A stretch of 64,000 bases of DNA from Cyclina sinensis (GCA_012932295.1 JAAONU010000006.1:29786882-29850881); one strand, 5' to 3'; numbered from the stretch's first letter, positions 33,076 to 48,500 are shown. Program-made: numbers and translations. Notes: generated by a model from the letters alone, not told the origin.

Positions 33076-36000
33076 ATGAGGACAAATGCTATGGCTATGA
33101 AACATACTAACCCTTCCAGAGCAAAAAGCTGTGAGTTGAAAATTGGATTAAAAGAAATATTATTATTAATTTTACATTTAAAACGTTTTCAAATCTAAAG
33201 AGAAATGATTCATCAAACTGAAAACACAGAATTTCATGCACATGAAATAAGTAAGTGCTTTTCTTTTCTGAGACTTCCTTTTCAAATACACATGAAAGCC
33301 ATATAAGAAAGCAAGTATTGAGCATGAAAAAAAAAATGGACAATGATGTGATAAATACATATACTATCATAAAAGAATACAAAAGACAATGCAACCTGTG
33401 TGAAAGACCACCTCTTAAATAAAGACCACCCTGTGTATAACAACCAGTTTGAAGTAAACACTGCATGATTCATCAAAGATTTAAAAATTTACTTACAAAG
33501 TAGGGCTTTAATCAACAACCTGTCCCTGTAATATTACACTGTAACTTCTGTAAGACACTGTATACTGTCACAACATCAATGAACCCTGAAACCATTACCT
33601 TCAATCAATGAACCCTGAAGTTGTGACCTTCAATCAACATCTGACCAGTCTGATCTGACATCTGACCTTGATAACTTAAACAAGGTGACCAAACACCAAA
33701 GAGGCATCTGCTTATAAAAAAAACACCTGTCAGTGGAGTGCTTTTAAAAGTTTGACTGTAAAACTTTACATAATCTAAACAACATTGATGTGGTCTGAAT
33801 ATTGATGTCCTTACAATGTTATGTACAGAAAACTGTATGTTAAGTGAAGGCATACAACATATACCGATGAATAATTGTCACAACACAAGAGTAACACCAA
33901 AGGTTATACTTGAAAACTAAAATATAAAAATTAGCTATCACAAACTCAGCTTATGAAGGTAGCTGTATGCAATAATAAAATCAGCTATTTTTTTCAATTT
34001 AAAGATCCCTGCAGAAATTCGCTGTTTCTACTATAAATTCTATTTTGTGTGAAGACAAAGACAAAAGCACTATGTGTGTGGCAAACTTTGGGTGTAGAAA
34101 AACGTCATAGAAAGTGTGTAAACTATACATTCAACATCTGACTTTGTGTGAACTAAGCACTGTGTGTTAATGAAACTCAAGATTTGTGAATAAAAAATTG
34201 TGTGTACAAGCTAATCTCTGCGTGTGAAAATGAATGTTACATTTGAAAACATTCAAAATCTAGGGACAATGTAACTTTTATTGTTTAAATGCTGGTGACA
34301 CCTTAAATAATACAGAATTTTCCACAGTGCATTAATAAGGCTAAGGAAAATTTATATTTAGTTCTGTAACATTCTTGTCTTACACACTTTTTTCCAGATC
34401 CTTCAATGCTTCTAGGTTTCTCAATGCAAATAGGTGTTTTTGTCTTAAAAGAGTAGGAATTACTTCTGACCATTGTTAAGTCTTTGGTTGTAACTTCCTG
34501 TAGTACTTTGTAATAAATTATTGACCTAGAATTTCTCAGCAAAAAGAGTGGGGAAATTAAACATTTGTGATTACCTTACTATAGAAAAAATCCAAATGTA
34601 CAGTAGATAGACCTGACAGTACTTAAATCCTCACAGTCATCAAAATGGCCGAGACTTGAAGATTTCTTCACAACAAAATACAAAAGTAATAAATATTTCA
34701 AGTTTTATAACATGGATTATGGACTGATAAGTATTTTTGACAATTATTGTAAAAAGATATACATAATAATTTTTATCAGACTAGAAAAATGACTCACGTA
34801 TTTTTGACAAATACTTTTAACAGATCATTGCAGCAAAGAATTGCACACATAGTAAATGAAACATCAACAACCTTAACATTCTTCTATAACATACATTTTA
34901 TAACGAAATGAAAATAAATGATGCAAGGCATTTAACAGTAGAATTATACAAGATCAACAAATAACAAATTGGGAAATGCAAAACTGAAACAAAACAACAC
35001 TGATTTAGATTTTTAAGAGTTGTCTTTTCCTTATGCCATTTTCACTTATGATGAGGTGCAAGCCATATTTGCTATCAATACAGGTTTGAAAATTTCCAGT
35101 ATCTACACCTAGACACCTAGCATGCAGTAACCTATGGTAGCAGTGTATTAGTATAAAAAATGTTAATGTGTGTTATTAAACAAACCAAATAATACCATCA
35201 AAAAAATCATGTTACATTGTGTAAATGATTCAAATGCCTCAAGGGAGGCTACTGGTCATTCAGTTAAATCATTAAGTCAGGAACTCGGCATTTCGAAGTG
35301 TAAAAAGCTAGTAAATGTTATTTGTAATGTCGCTTCTCCCTCATTTTAACCGAAAAGGAAGCACAGACATTGAACTCCTTATGAAACCACATATCTTTCA
35401 CAACAGCACTGGTCCTCTTACTAACTGTTGACAAAGTACACGGAAACAAATATTTTAGCTCACTTTGTTATCAAAACTGCAAAATGCATATCTAGTACTT
35501 GCTAAATATATACCGCTTTAATAACATTCTGCTTCCAATACAGGAAAGATGAAACAATAACTTTAACATGAATAAATTTCAAACATAGCCAATAAATTCA
35601 ACATCAATAAAATTCAGAAATGATAGCAACTTAAACATTTTACAAACATGAACATTTATAAATTTTTTATATTACAACAAAATATAAAGTACACAGAAAC
35701 ATCGCAAATAATACTGAAAGAACAACACACTGACCTAGACAATTTCCATTATAAAAAGATACTCTGAAGCTCAAACAAATCTAAGTGTTTCTGTTCTGCT
35801 CAAGGTGGTATAAAAGAAAGTTCAAGATCTAGATGAGACAGTACATAAAAGGGGATTCTCTGAGAAATCCATCAGGTTCATTTTGTCAGACTCAAAGAAT
35901 CCAGTTTTGAATGCATTTAATAAGCAAATATACATTTTAAAGCTTCATGATATACAGTAAAGGAAGAGATTCTTCAATTAAGATGCATATGATTTTAACT

Positions 36001-36304
36001 GAATGAATAATGTCACACAATTTTATAGGGATTCAGTCCAAAAATCTCTCATTATAGTGTTATTACAAGACTTAAGTCATCAAGAATCATCAGTCTTAAC
36101 ATCCATTGTCTAACTTCATGGTGGAATTTTCGGGCCAAATCCCTACACGTTTAATTATGTAAATGAATCATATATCATTAAGTCATTTGCCTCTATAATG
36201 TTAAGGGTACAAAAACATTCATCTTTACAAATCAAAATGGCAATGCTTGTATGCTCTAATTTACAAAGTTTGGACAAAGTCTCTCCTCCTGGCTGTATTC
36301 TACA
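33076..36304 (-). other. Probable stomatin 3' UTR and downstream flank
   Basis: About 3.2 kb of AT-rich DNA without recognisable repeats directly after the stomatin stop codon, in contrast to the repeat-rich surroundings. It could be a long 3' UTR. No coding exon seen; short minus-strand frames (for example 33,107-33,466) have no motif. Confidence 0.35.
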
Positions 36305-36514
36305 CTAAAAGGTTGTCGTCTGTTTGCCGTGATTCATAAATGACTGCAAGATGTCAATCGGCAGTGGGAAAATTATTGTAGAATTCTTCTCTGCAGAAAT
36401 CGTGTTCAATGTCTGCAGGTATCTGAGCTGTATGGCGGCAGGAGACTCTGTGATGACATCAGCAGCTTCTTTCAAGGCGCGTGATGCTTTCTGCTCACCC
36501 TCGGCAGCAATCAC
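36305..36514 (-). CDS. STOM: Stomatin exon 8 (last coding exon)
   Basis: It starts after TATTAAG in phase 0 and runs 69 codons ([20 protein letters not shown] and onward) to TAG at 36305-36307. It holds the end of the coiled-coil-like AAEGE region and the C-terminal segment important in stomatin oligomers ([32 protein letters not shown]). The last ten residues (HGKQTTTF end) are lineage-specific. Confidence 0.95.
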   Translation of the reverse strand: MIAAEGEQKASRALKEAADVITESPAAIQLRYLQTLNTISAEKNSTIIFPLPIDILQSFMNHGKQTTTF

Positions 36515-39500
36515 CTTAATATAGACCAAAGAATTATATCATTAGACGTTAGAAGAAAAGTAAAGGTATCTGTAAGTTGTCAATCAACTTTTGCAAGCCA
36601 AGTAAGTTTAGAGGCTAAACATGCCTGCTATTTTCATACTTATTTCTGCCATATTTCTTACAAATCAATTTATTTTCACTGATACAGAAATAACAGCTAT
36701 AAACATAACAAATTCTAAGGGGTTTAAGTTTTACCGAATAAAAAAACTGGTAAAACCCTTTAATCACTATTATAATAACAATTTTAACAAGCGAATAACA
36801 GTAAAATGGTTTAAAGTTTTAACACACTATTGTCTAAAAATAGAGTTATTATCATTATCATAATTATCATTGTGCTTGGTGGAAAGGCAATCCAAAACCG
36901 TTCTATAACCATCAGAAAGCATACTGACCAGCCTCATCATACAAATCCACCTTTCGTAAACTATAATCATGTAGTAAGGGAGAGAAATCTTGCACTTCCC
37001 TAATGTTGGAATTCCCTGAGTCTATTTTCCTTACTCTTGTTTTCAAACTAACATTATATAGCACATATATTACCCAAAGCTAGGGTTACTTGCATATAAG
37101 ACCTAAAACAATAGTTTTATTCTCTGACCTTTGCACGAGCTTCACGTGCAGCCTCTGCCTCAGCAGCCATGGCTCTCTGTAACTGTACCGGCAGTCTCAC
37201 ATCCTTACTGGAAATAAAAACCATTACTTCAAACATTTGTTATGGTTTGTTTATAACTTAGAAACAAATCACTACTATTCTAATAAAGATATGGCAAGTT
37301 TTATCTAATTTTATTTAATAACAGTTGTACATTTTTTAAAGATTGTCAACTTCTACTCATTAGGCCTACTTCAGCCTGAAGTCCTATCTGGAAACATGAA
37401 AATATCAGCCAAATTGTCATGACATATTTCAAACAAACCTCTCTGGGCTGAGTGTGATGCCGTACATAACAGATAATTCTCTGAGTCATGATTTGTATGA
37501 TACTCTCAGACAGTAAAACCAAATCAATATCCAATACATATCCTTGGCTGCAAGTAACTAAAATAGTAATACAGATTCTTGGTTGTGAACAACTAAATTT
37601 TTTAACATTATTTCTCCTACTGAAAATCTTTTTTCTTGGACTGTAATTTCCTTGACCCAGTTCTACTGAAAATCAAGAATTCCATTCCATTTTTTTTTTT
37701 CGCAAGAAAATAATTAAGCTGTAGAAGCAATTAGCTCTCAATCTGAGGATCGTAGAGATTCTCAGGAAGTCATGTGACCCTGTCTGAATAAACATTGATT
37801 GGTATGACGTAAATTACAGTATTCTGTCACACTGGATGTACAGTGAAAAGGGCACTCTTATCACTTCAAAAATGAAGAAGTTAAAAATCCAATGTCTAAA
37901 GTTTAGTGCATATATGGTTCATTTTTAGGAAAGTTTCATTAATAAGGACACTTTTCACACATGGACACTTGTAACTGCTGTCTAGTCTTATGTGAAAAAC
38001 TTTACTGAATTAAATACATGGTGTCATATTTTCAGTCATTTTAAGAACAATAAATTATTTCTCTTAAATATTCTAAATTTGTGGTGCAAAATTATATTCT
38101 TTATGTACAAAAATCCCCAGTATTTTGTCAATTTCATTACACCATACCTGAAAAGATTAGTTTCACCATGTATAGGCTTACAAACACTGGTAGTCTTAGG
38201 TAATTAAATCTTTTGAAATCCAGCTGAAAAAACTGTATTTAAGGCAGAAATGCTTTTTTAAGGCAACATATAAAAACCATTGCTGGAAGGATATCATTAA
38301 ACCTAGCACAGCTTACCATATTAATCTTAATCATTCACTACATCAAAAATTGTATAAATTATGAATCTAAAAATGGTCAATTTTTTCTGTTTGTTTTGAT
38401 TCAGCCACCCCTTAATTTTCTAAAACACATCTTTGACTAGTAATTACAAACCATAAATAAGAACATCTGTGACAACCAAAACTGTTTATAAACTGAAGGC
38501 CACAAAACAGAAATATTTCATTGTTCTTGATCAAAAGTTACATTTTAATAAGAACAAAATAATGCTGCAATTAAGGAAATCACATCAGATCAAGCTTGAA
38601 CAGTAGGTGTGTCTTTCAGCAAAGACACCAGCAAGAAGACTTTGACTTGGTAAAACCAGCTTTCATTTGCGAAGTGAAAAATACTTCGAGTATTCTTCCC
38701 TCTTAAGTGATTGACTGCATTATCACTTGTGTCTTAGGGGGAAAAAAGTAACACTGAACTTGGCAGAATTTTTTAACAGTCTTTCAATATTAGTATTTAA
38801 AATGATTAGCAAAACCACAGCAAATATGTTACACGAGTACTCACACTTCAACGCGTTCAACTTTGACACCCCAGGGGTCTGTGGCTTCATCCAGCGAGGT
38901 CTACAGAGAAAACAACAAACATGAAACACTCAATAAAGTCTACAGACATGATAATTCATGCAAACAAACTGACATTGAAGTTCCGTAACAACTAGACTAT
39001 TTAGCTATACATTATGGATTGGCATCATAAAAATATCTTATATGCTGGGTGCATAAGGAAATCTAAGGGAAAAGGCTCGGTCAATGATTTATGATGAAGA
39101 TAGAAGCTTTTTGCTTTTAATCATGGAACTGAGATAATCTATTTCAACTGTGTCAAGAAAAAAGTGTTTCTGCTTTTAAGCAAAGAAACAATAACTGAAG
39201 ACTTGTGATTACAAATTCTGATTGCAATGGATGGTTGGATGTGACAAGAACTAGTTGAAACAGGGGCAGTGGTTGAAACAGGGGCAGTGGGACTGGGAAA
39301 GCTAAAAAAGAGAGAGACTTTATTTCAGAACACAATGGCAAATCTCAGATAACTGAAAATGTTTAACATCTGAATTAAAAATGTTTATCATCTGAGATAA
39401 TACAGAATGTTTATCATTGAGATAATACAGAATGTTTAAAATCTGATATAATTTAGAATATTTATCATCTGAGATAATATAAAATATTTAACATCTCAGA

Positions 39501-42500
39501 TAATACAGAAAGTTTATCATCTGAGATAATACAGAAAGTTTATCATCTGAGATAATACAGAAAATTTATCATCTGAGATAATACAGAATGTTTATCATCT
39601 GAAATAACACAGAATGTTTATCATCTGAAATAACACAGAATAAACAGCTGAGATAATACAGAATGTTTATCATCTGAGATGATACAGAATGTTTAACATC
39701 TGAGATAATACAGAAGAGACAGCTGAGATAATACAGAAAGTTTATCATCTGAGATAATACAGAATGTTTATCATCTGAGATAATACAGAATGTTTAACAT
39801 CTGAAATAACACAGAAGAGACAGCTGAGATAATACAGAATGTTTATCATCTGAGATAATACAGAATGTTTAACATCTGAGATGACTGATGCAATGCAAAT
39901 TTGAAAATGGTCAGCACAATACAATGCCAGAGACCACAAAATGTCATTTAATTATTTTGACTATATGTATAAATGCCCATGTTTCAGTCACAAATACTCA
40001 CAATAAAGGTAGTTCTGTAAAATAAAATAAGTAATTGCATCTTGTGTGCTTGAACTGTCTTTGTTACGCTTACCTTACACGACACACTAAAAATGTTGGT
40101 GTTTTTTATGTCTTGTTTTATTATGAAACCCTTTTCTTTTTATGCATCATAAAATTTCAGCTAAGCCATAAAACCTTATCTGTCACCAACAAAAATCACT
40201 AATATAAATAGATGGAGATTTCTGTCATGTTAGCTTTATTTGTCTTCAGAGTAGAAAAATGTATGCTGTAATAAATGTGTCTCCATTCTACAAATGAGCT
40301 TCTTTAATGGCGTATGACATGACAAGTAAGTGACAATTTTAGGAAAAGCTTAGGCTTCCATTATTTTTCAAACAACTTAGTCTTGTGTTCCATTTGGACT
40401 TTTTTTTCTAAAAGGTCAAGAATTTCCCATTTTATATGTAAAGGGGTTTCAAAATAAATTTCTGAGCACCATTACAGTACACGCAGCGCGGACTTTGACA
40501 TTGTTAACATTGTCGCGGGGGCCGGTATCGTCTCCGGGTGGCCAGTCGCGGTGGACTGAACACCCGAAATCTCGGGTGTCCGCTAAAATGACCACCGTGA
40601 CAACCGCCGAGGGGTATGATCACCGCGTGTCGCGGTGACCGAATGCCGCGCGTCCCCGCGATGTTCTGACTTGGAGATTACTGCATTTAAACATACTCAG
40701 CGTACAGTACACGTACGTGGTTTTCTTTTTACTCATTCTTATTTTACTTACATGTATTTTGTGGCTATTCAGTTGGTCAAATTAAAACCAAATTCCAAGT
40801 ACATATGCGGTGTAGGTTTATTGTGTACTTTCGTTTTTGGAATTTTTGAAAAACGCTTGTTACTATAAAGCAAAATCGATCAATAATTTTTGCCAAGCGC
40901 CTAGACGATACAGATGTCGAAAGAAGTTAAACACGTGTTGACCTGAAAACACAGACAATTCATTTTCTGAAAATATGATCAGCTGTTTCCAGAAGCAACT
41001 GCTTTGAATGGTCATTCTTTGCGTAAACAAAAAGGAGCGTACATAAATGCATCGTAATTAGAGTGGATTTGTTCGAATTTTGACAGTTTAAATTAGATCT
41101 ATTAACTTTTCGCAGTTTGATGATAGTTAGTAATTTATTTGCGTGTAATTTATTTGTGAGTGGATTAAGGCAAGCGCGGCACCGATTGAAGACTTGAAAA
41201 TATATTAATTGCAGCAATTAAAGTTAACAAGATGGATGTAGGTGTGTAAATCTATTCATAATCGGCTGTGTTACCCTCAATCATACAACCAAACATCGAA
41301 CGTCAACAAACAAAAGTTTAACCGGATGGGGTATTAAAAAGAAAAAGAAACAAGTTCAACTGGTAATAATTACATGTTCTTGTAACACGTCTGAAAAAAA
41401 AATAGGGGAAGTAAAATTGTGTTGCGACTTCGTTTTTTCGGACACCGCAAACCCCCGCGACCCGACGCCGCGACATGGCGCGGTATTGAACACCGCGGAC
41501 AGCCGCGCTGACCCCCGCGTTTTATACGAATGAACACTTGACGCGGTGGTCATTTTGGTCTTCAACGCGGACAGTCAAATCGCGGGGACGGGTGTTCGTT
41601 GTCAAAGTCCGCGCTGCGTGTACTGTAGGTGTTCAATAGTAATTGATGAACTAACAGGCAAAAAGCAACAACAAGAAACGCCACAATCCAACGAAACCAG
41701 GTTTTCAACCTTTGATCATGTTTCACAGAAGCTTCATCATCAAGTGCCCTGGTGCATACTGTCAGAATATTACATGTAAAGAATTCAATTCTTTGAACAA
41801 CTTTGGCAGAGCTTCATGCAAGGAATATCCCAGGCATATTTCATCAAAGCTGGCTTAGTGATTTAGGAGGAGAAGTCATTCAAGTCAAATTGTTGATGAT
41901 GCACCACACATATCAGATCTATCTTTTTCATATGAAGTGGTAAAATACCATAGATTAGACACTTCTTAATTGGACAATGGAATATACTATTCTTTTCATG
42001 CAGCAAATAACCAATAAAAGTAAGAAGTGGATTTATCTCTATCACATTATTATAGGCTATAACATTCCAGCATAAAAGTTTTACTAAGCAAATTTTTTCA
42101 CCATTATAGAAATTTTTATTTGAAATAAGTCAGGAACTAGACATTCTAACATAATATTATATCAAACATTTCTTACAACATTCCTTCTTTGCACTAAATA
42201 TTTTTAATATCTACTCGGATTTTGATAAGCGAAGGTACCATTTTGTAGAGGAATTCATGCTATGTTGCACGATATATTCTAGATTACATTCACCAGTCTT
42301 CAATTGTTTTTCTTAGATATATTTAAAATATCAAAGATAAACTATAAACAAGACTTTGTGAGATCTTACCTAACTACAACAAGATTTTGTGAGATTTTAC
42401 CTAACTACCACAAGATTTTGTAAGATCTTACCTAACTACCACAAGATTCTGTGAAATTTGCACAAGTAGCAAGTCTCTGGTAATTTAGGTGTTTGGATTT

Positions 42501-45500
42501 AGGAGTAAAATCTGCTACATTTAAACCACAAACACTGATCCTTAGATAAAGTTGCAAAAGTCTGAGGTCTGAATCTATAAGCTACAGGCTTTTCTCCTTA
42601 CAGAAAAAACAACAACAACAACAGGGAAGTACGGAGACAGAAAATGTGGAGCTGTCAACCCTTAGAGTATGAATAGCTATCCACCAATCAATATTTGCCG
42701 CCTGATATCAGCAAGAGATTGAAACAATATACATTAGGTTCAAGAAACATTTCCAGGACACATTCACATATATGACAGAGAAACAAAATTTTCTAATGAA
42801 CAAGATAAATATAACACATGACAAACAAAGGGCCTGTTATATGTTACAAACTTTCAATCTAGTTATTTCATTGGATTAGATAGGCACTTCATCAAAAACA
42901 CTGACAACTAGACACAAATCATTTCTCTAATTCATACATTTCCGTGTTTTCAACTTGTATTCCCCAAGTGTGAGTGGTTTCCAAAAGCGTAGCCTATATG
43001 GAAAAAGCAAGATTTAGAGTATGTCTATTTTTCCATTACGTTATTTACAGTATTTTAATGTGTTACAGGAAAGATTGCAGTACTTTTTTTTATACTTATT
43101 TATCATTCATCATGGTATAATTGTAAAGGACAATCATCTGCATGTGGCTCAAAATCCATTTTTTAATGAAATCCTTTGGTTTTTCCATATCATCTTGTTT
43201 AAAAACCAATAAAAGACATTTTTAGGCACATCAGCTGAAGTCTGGTGGCCGAGGCAGTGGGATGACTTTGAATACAAAAATTATCTGATTAGGTAACTTA
43301 AGGCATGTCCTCTGGAAAGGCTTATGTTTGTCCTCTGGCAACACATACGTCAGTCGATAAAAAATATGAAACAATTTTACACTACACTGCTACTTTAACA
43401 AATATTAATTTGAATACAAATCACTTATTCTTTAGCAACAAATTAATTTTGCAGAATTCCATGGGTGACTTTCCTACAGAGACAGAATTGAGCTGATTCA
43501 AACAATGATAAATCATCTGAAATAATCCAAAAAAATAATAAAAGAAAAGTGAACAAATATTTGCTTTGGTACCTGCATCTGATGGCTGATAGCTTCACGA
43601 TCTGCGAGGATCTCACTCAAGTTCTTTGTTCCGAGGACATTCCGTAGGGTTGTGGCAGCGAGTAAACGTGTTGAGCGGTTAGCATCCTCAACATTTGTGA
43701 TTGAAGTTGTAGCATTGTACACCCTGTAGTAGACTACAGCATCCACAGCAACTGTCACCGAGTCCTTGGTGAGGACCTGAGAAAAGAAATTAGAGGACTT
43801 TCATTCCTTTCATGACTTTTTCAAAAATACACTAAAACAAACATATTTGTATGTGTAATTACACTGAAAGAATGAGAAAACAAATCAAAACATAGCAGAG
43901 CAATTTGAAATATAATAATCAACTTATAAACAACAACTAAAACTCAAAAAAACATTTAGATTGTAGAGATGGCCTTAACCTATGAATGACATGTCACAAG
44001 CTAAACCTTTTTTTTTTAACTGCTGTTTTAAAATTTGGGACATGCAATTTCCTTATCATAATGAGTAACCTTGACCTTGTTCTTACTATTTAAGAGATTC
44101 ATATAAAACTGGATAAATCTCTTAAACTTAAAACTGATGACTAGAAAGATTTCAGCCGTAGAGAATGTCTAACACGAGATGTTTTGTAAAATACACATGC
44201 CCCCCTTGCACACAAGGGTTCTCTAGTTAGTGACTGGAATTTTCATCTAGGGGTCATCTACTGGCCATGACCAACCTGCCTATAAAGTTTTAGGAAGCCT
44301 GGGTCCAAGCATTCAATAAATATTGATTGGAAACCATTTTGTTTTTCAATGTCACTGTGACCTTGGCCTTTGACCTTGTGACCTGAAAAACTAAAGGGGT
44401 CATTTACTGCACATGACCAATCTATGTACCAAGTTTGAGGAACTGGGCTTAAAGGTTCTCTAGATATTTATTGGCAAAGTTTTTGATTTTCAAGGTCTCT
44501 GTGACATTGGCCTTTGACCTCATGACCTGAAAATGTACAGGGGACATCTACTGGCCAGGATAAGCCTGCCTATGAAGTTTTGGTGAGACTTGAAGTAAGG
44601 GTTCTATTGTTATTGATCAGAAACTGTTTTGCTTTTCATGGTCACTGTGACTTTAGCCTTTGAACTAGTGACCTGAAAAACAACAGGGGTCATCTGCTGG
44701 TCATGACCAACAAACGAACTAAGTTCAAGGAACCTAGGTCTAAAGGTTCTCTAAAAAGCTATTTGAAAAGGTTCTGCTTTTGAAGGTCACTGTAACCTTG
44801 GCCTTTCATTGAATGAACTGAAAAACTATAGGGGTCATTTACTGCACATGACCAACCTATGTACCAAGTTTGAGGAACTGGGCTTAAAGGTTCTCTAGAT
44901 ATTTATCGGAAAAGTTTTTGATTTTCAAGGTCTCTGTTACATTGGCCTTTGACCTCATGACCTGAAAATGTACAGGGGACATCTACTGGCCAGGATAAGC
45001 CTGCCTATGAAGTTTTGGTGAGACTTGAAGTAAGGGTTCTAGTTTTATTGATCAGAAACTGTTTTGCTTTTCATGGTCACTGTGACTTTAGCCTTTGAAC
45101 TAGTGACCTGAAAAACAACAGGGGTCATCTGCTGGTCATGACCAACAAACGAACTAAGTTTAAGGAACCTAGGTCTAAAGGTTCCCTAAAAAGCTATTTG
45201 AAAAGGTTCTGCTTTTGAAGGTCACTGTAATCTTGGCCTTTCATTGAATGAACTGAAAAACTATAGGGGTCATTTACTGCACATGACCAACCTATGTACC
45301 AAGTTTGAGGAACTTTGGCCCAAGTATTCTCTAAATATTTATTGGAAAAGCTTTTGCTTTTCAGGGTCACTGTGATATTGGCCTTTGACCGGATGACCCA
45401 AAAAACTACACGGGCCATCTACTGGTCATGACCAACCTACAAACTAAGTTTGAGGAACCTTGGCTTAAAGATTCTCAAGATATTTATTGGAAATCTACTG

Positions 45501-48500
45501 GCCATGATCAACCAGCCTGTGAAGTTTGGGGGAGCTGGACCCAAGCATTCTGTAGTTTTTGATTGGAAACCACTTTGCTTTTCACTGTGAAACTTAGCCT
45601 TTGACCTAGGGACCTGAAAAAATAGGAGTCATCTACTGGTCATGATCAACCTACATACAAAGTCTGAGGAACCTGTGCCCAAGGATTCTGTAGTTATTGA
45701 TCTGACACTGTTTTGCTTTTCAAGGTCACTGTGACATTTGGCCTTTGACCAAATGACCTGAAAACTATAGAGGTCATCTGCTGGTTAAGACCAACCTACT
45801 AACTAAGTTTGAGAAACCTGGGTCCAAGGGTTCTCTAGATATTGATCAAAAATGAAGTGTCTACCGACTGACTGACCAATCGACTGACATTTGCAAAACA
45901 ATATTCTCCCTCATCTTCGATGGAGGGCATGAAAATACAGGAGTAAAAAACATGACATGTTCAGATTTTAAGTTCAGCCTAGTAATTCAGCTTCAGAGAA
46001 AGTCTGAAAAAAACCTGACTTTTTCAGATTTTAGTCTAGTTTCAGCTTCAGAGAATGTCTGAAAACATGCTGAAAAAAAAGCTGAAATGTTTAGATTTTA
46101 CGTTCAGTTTGGATATACTCTGAAAATCAAGTAAAAGTTAAAAAGGGACATACAGTTAAGATTTTTATTGGAAAGATAAGCTGAGGCTGAGAACCCCCTC
46201 AACACACATACACGTACCTTCTTTGAGTTGGTTGGATTTTCGAACTGAAAGAATGTTGAACAGTGTAAACAATGCAGTGTATAATCAGGAAATTTTTAAT
46301 GTTTTTTTTCAGTGATGGTACAAACCTTCTCCTTGAATTTGATATTTGTACAATCACTGTTACAAGCCACAGTAGAAAACTAGAAATGTGTCCAAAGGAC
46401 ACACATGCCCCCACTAAATGACACTGGACACAAACTTGGTAAGTCAACATTGTGGGCAAACATGTAAATATGGCATAAAATATGACAAGGCAAAGATATC
46501 AGGTATTTACCTTTCTAACTATTGTTACATATTAACCCGTCTAGAAGACAGCATAGCAAGGCTTTAAAGTTAAAATCTTATGGAAATGATAACTGCTGAT
46601 TTTAAACACTAGCCACTCCACTGTTTCTAGGTACATAACATACATGTATCTAAAAGGAAGCCAAGCTAAATGCATTGTAGAAAGAAATAACAGTATCTAC
46701 ATAAACAAACTAAATAGCATGCTTAATTTGAAAAAAATATTATCAAAATACATTTTTCTAAATGAACAGGTAAGTGGTGCATTTTCAAAGACAAGTTCAG
46801 CAGTCTCTTACAAAATCTTCAGTCTCTCTAATATCCTTTAAGAGATGGCATCATTAGGCAACAAAATGGTAAGAGATAAAACCTGTGTAGCAATCTACTG
46901 CTATTTCTGTTGCGCCCATATAATGATTATATCAAAGCACACATACATGCAGCCCACTACAAAATTAATGTCTATTACATTCATGTATGTTCTTTGTTGC
47001 TCACCTGCTTTGTGTGATAATTCCATATTCAACATCTGCTACCTTATTAAAATGACATGATGAGCATGCAGAAAGTGTTGAAATTATGGGCAAGAAACAA
47101 GAAATTATCATGGCGGATGTGTCGTCATCATATGGTAATAAACACACCATGCACAAGGAAGTTATGAGCCAGACAGAACAACTTTTTCACTATATCCATA
47201 TAAGGAATAAGCCAAATCTTCAAGTATCCACTGTGACCTTGACCTTTAAGTGAGCAACATATTTCTTGCACATGCCAAGTCGACTTCATAAGATGATCAC
47301 TTATGCCAAATTATTTCGAAATCCAACCATGCACAACAAAGTTATGAGCCAGACACAAACGTCTATCGTATGTGCACCCCCCCACCCCCACCCCACCCTT
47401 CACACACGGACAGGGTTAACACTATATGCCTGCTCGACATTATCATGGTGGGGACATAAAATTACAAAGGGCAATAACTCAAAAATTATGCAAAAGGGAG
47501 TTATGGTTCTTGGGCACTGCACATCTCCACAGTGAGATCTATTCACCTATGAAGTTTCAAGTTAACATCTTCAATACCTTTCAAGTTATACCCCAGACAA
47601 GAATTAAGTATGAAAAATTTCAAAGAGCATTAACTCAAAAATTTTGAGAAATAGAGGTTCTTGGACAGTTCACTTCCCTATGATGAAATTTTTTCATCTA
47701 TGAAGTTTCAAGTTGGCAGTTTCAATATCTTTAGAGTTCTGCCCCAGACAAGAATTAAGTATGAAAAATTACAAAGACCAATAATTCAAAAATTATGCAA
47801 ACGAGAGTTATGGTTCTTGGGCACTGCAGCTCTCCATAGTGAAATCTTTCACTTATGAAGTTTCAAGTTAACATCTTCAATACCTTTCAAGTTATGCCCC
47901 GGTCAAGAATTAAGTATGAAAAATTACAATGGGCAATAACTCAAAAACTGTAAGAAATAGAGTTATGGTTTTTTGGCACTGCACCTCTCCACAATAAGAT
48001 CTATTCACCTATGAAGTTTCAAGCTGATATCTTCATTACCTTTCGAGTTATGCCCCGGACAAGAATTAAGTATGAAAAATTACAATGGGCAATAACTCAA
48101 AAATTATCTGAAAAACAGTTATGGTTCTTGAGCACTGCACCTCTCTACAGTGAGGTCTATTCACCAATGAAGTTTCAGGTAATTATCTTCAATACCTTTC
48201 AAGGTATGACCCAGACAATATGCATTCCCCCCCCCACACACACTCACACACTGACAGGGTAAACACTATATGCTGCTCGCCATTATCATGGCGGAGGCAT
48301 AAAAAATACCATAGTTAAAACTATTTACATTATACTTTTGCTTTGGGAAAAATTACCCCTACTCTGAGTCAAACGGTTCAGAAAACAAGAGGGCCATGAT
48401 GGCCCTGTATCGCTCACCTGAGTATGACTGCTTTAAACAAAGTTGCTATGGACCTGGTTATTTGACCCCAGATGGCCCATATTCAAACTTGACCTAGAAA

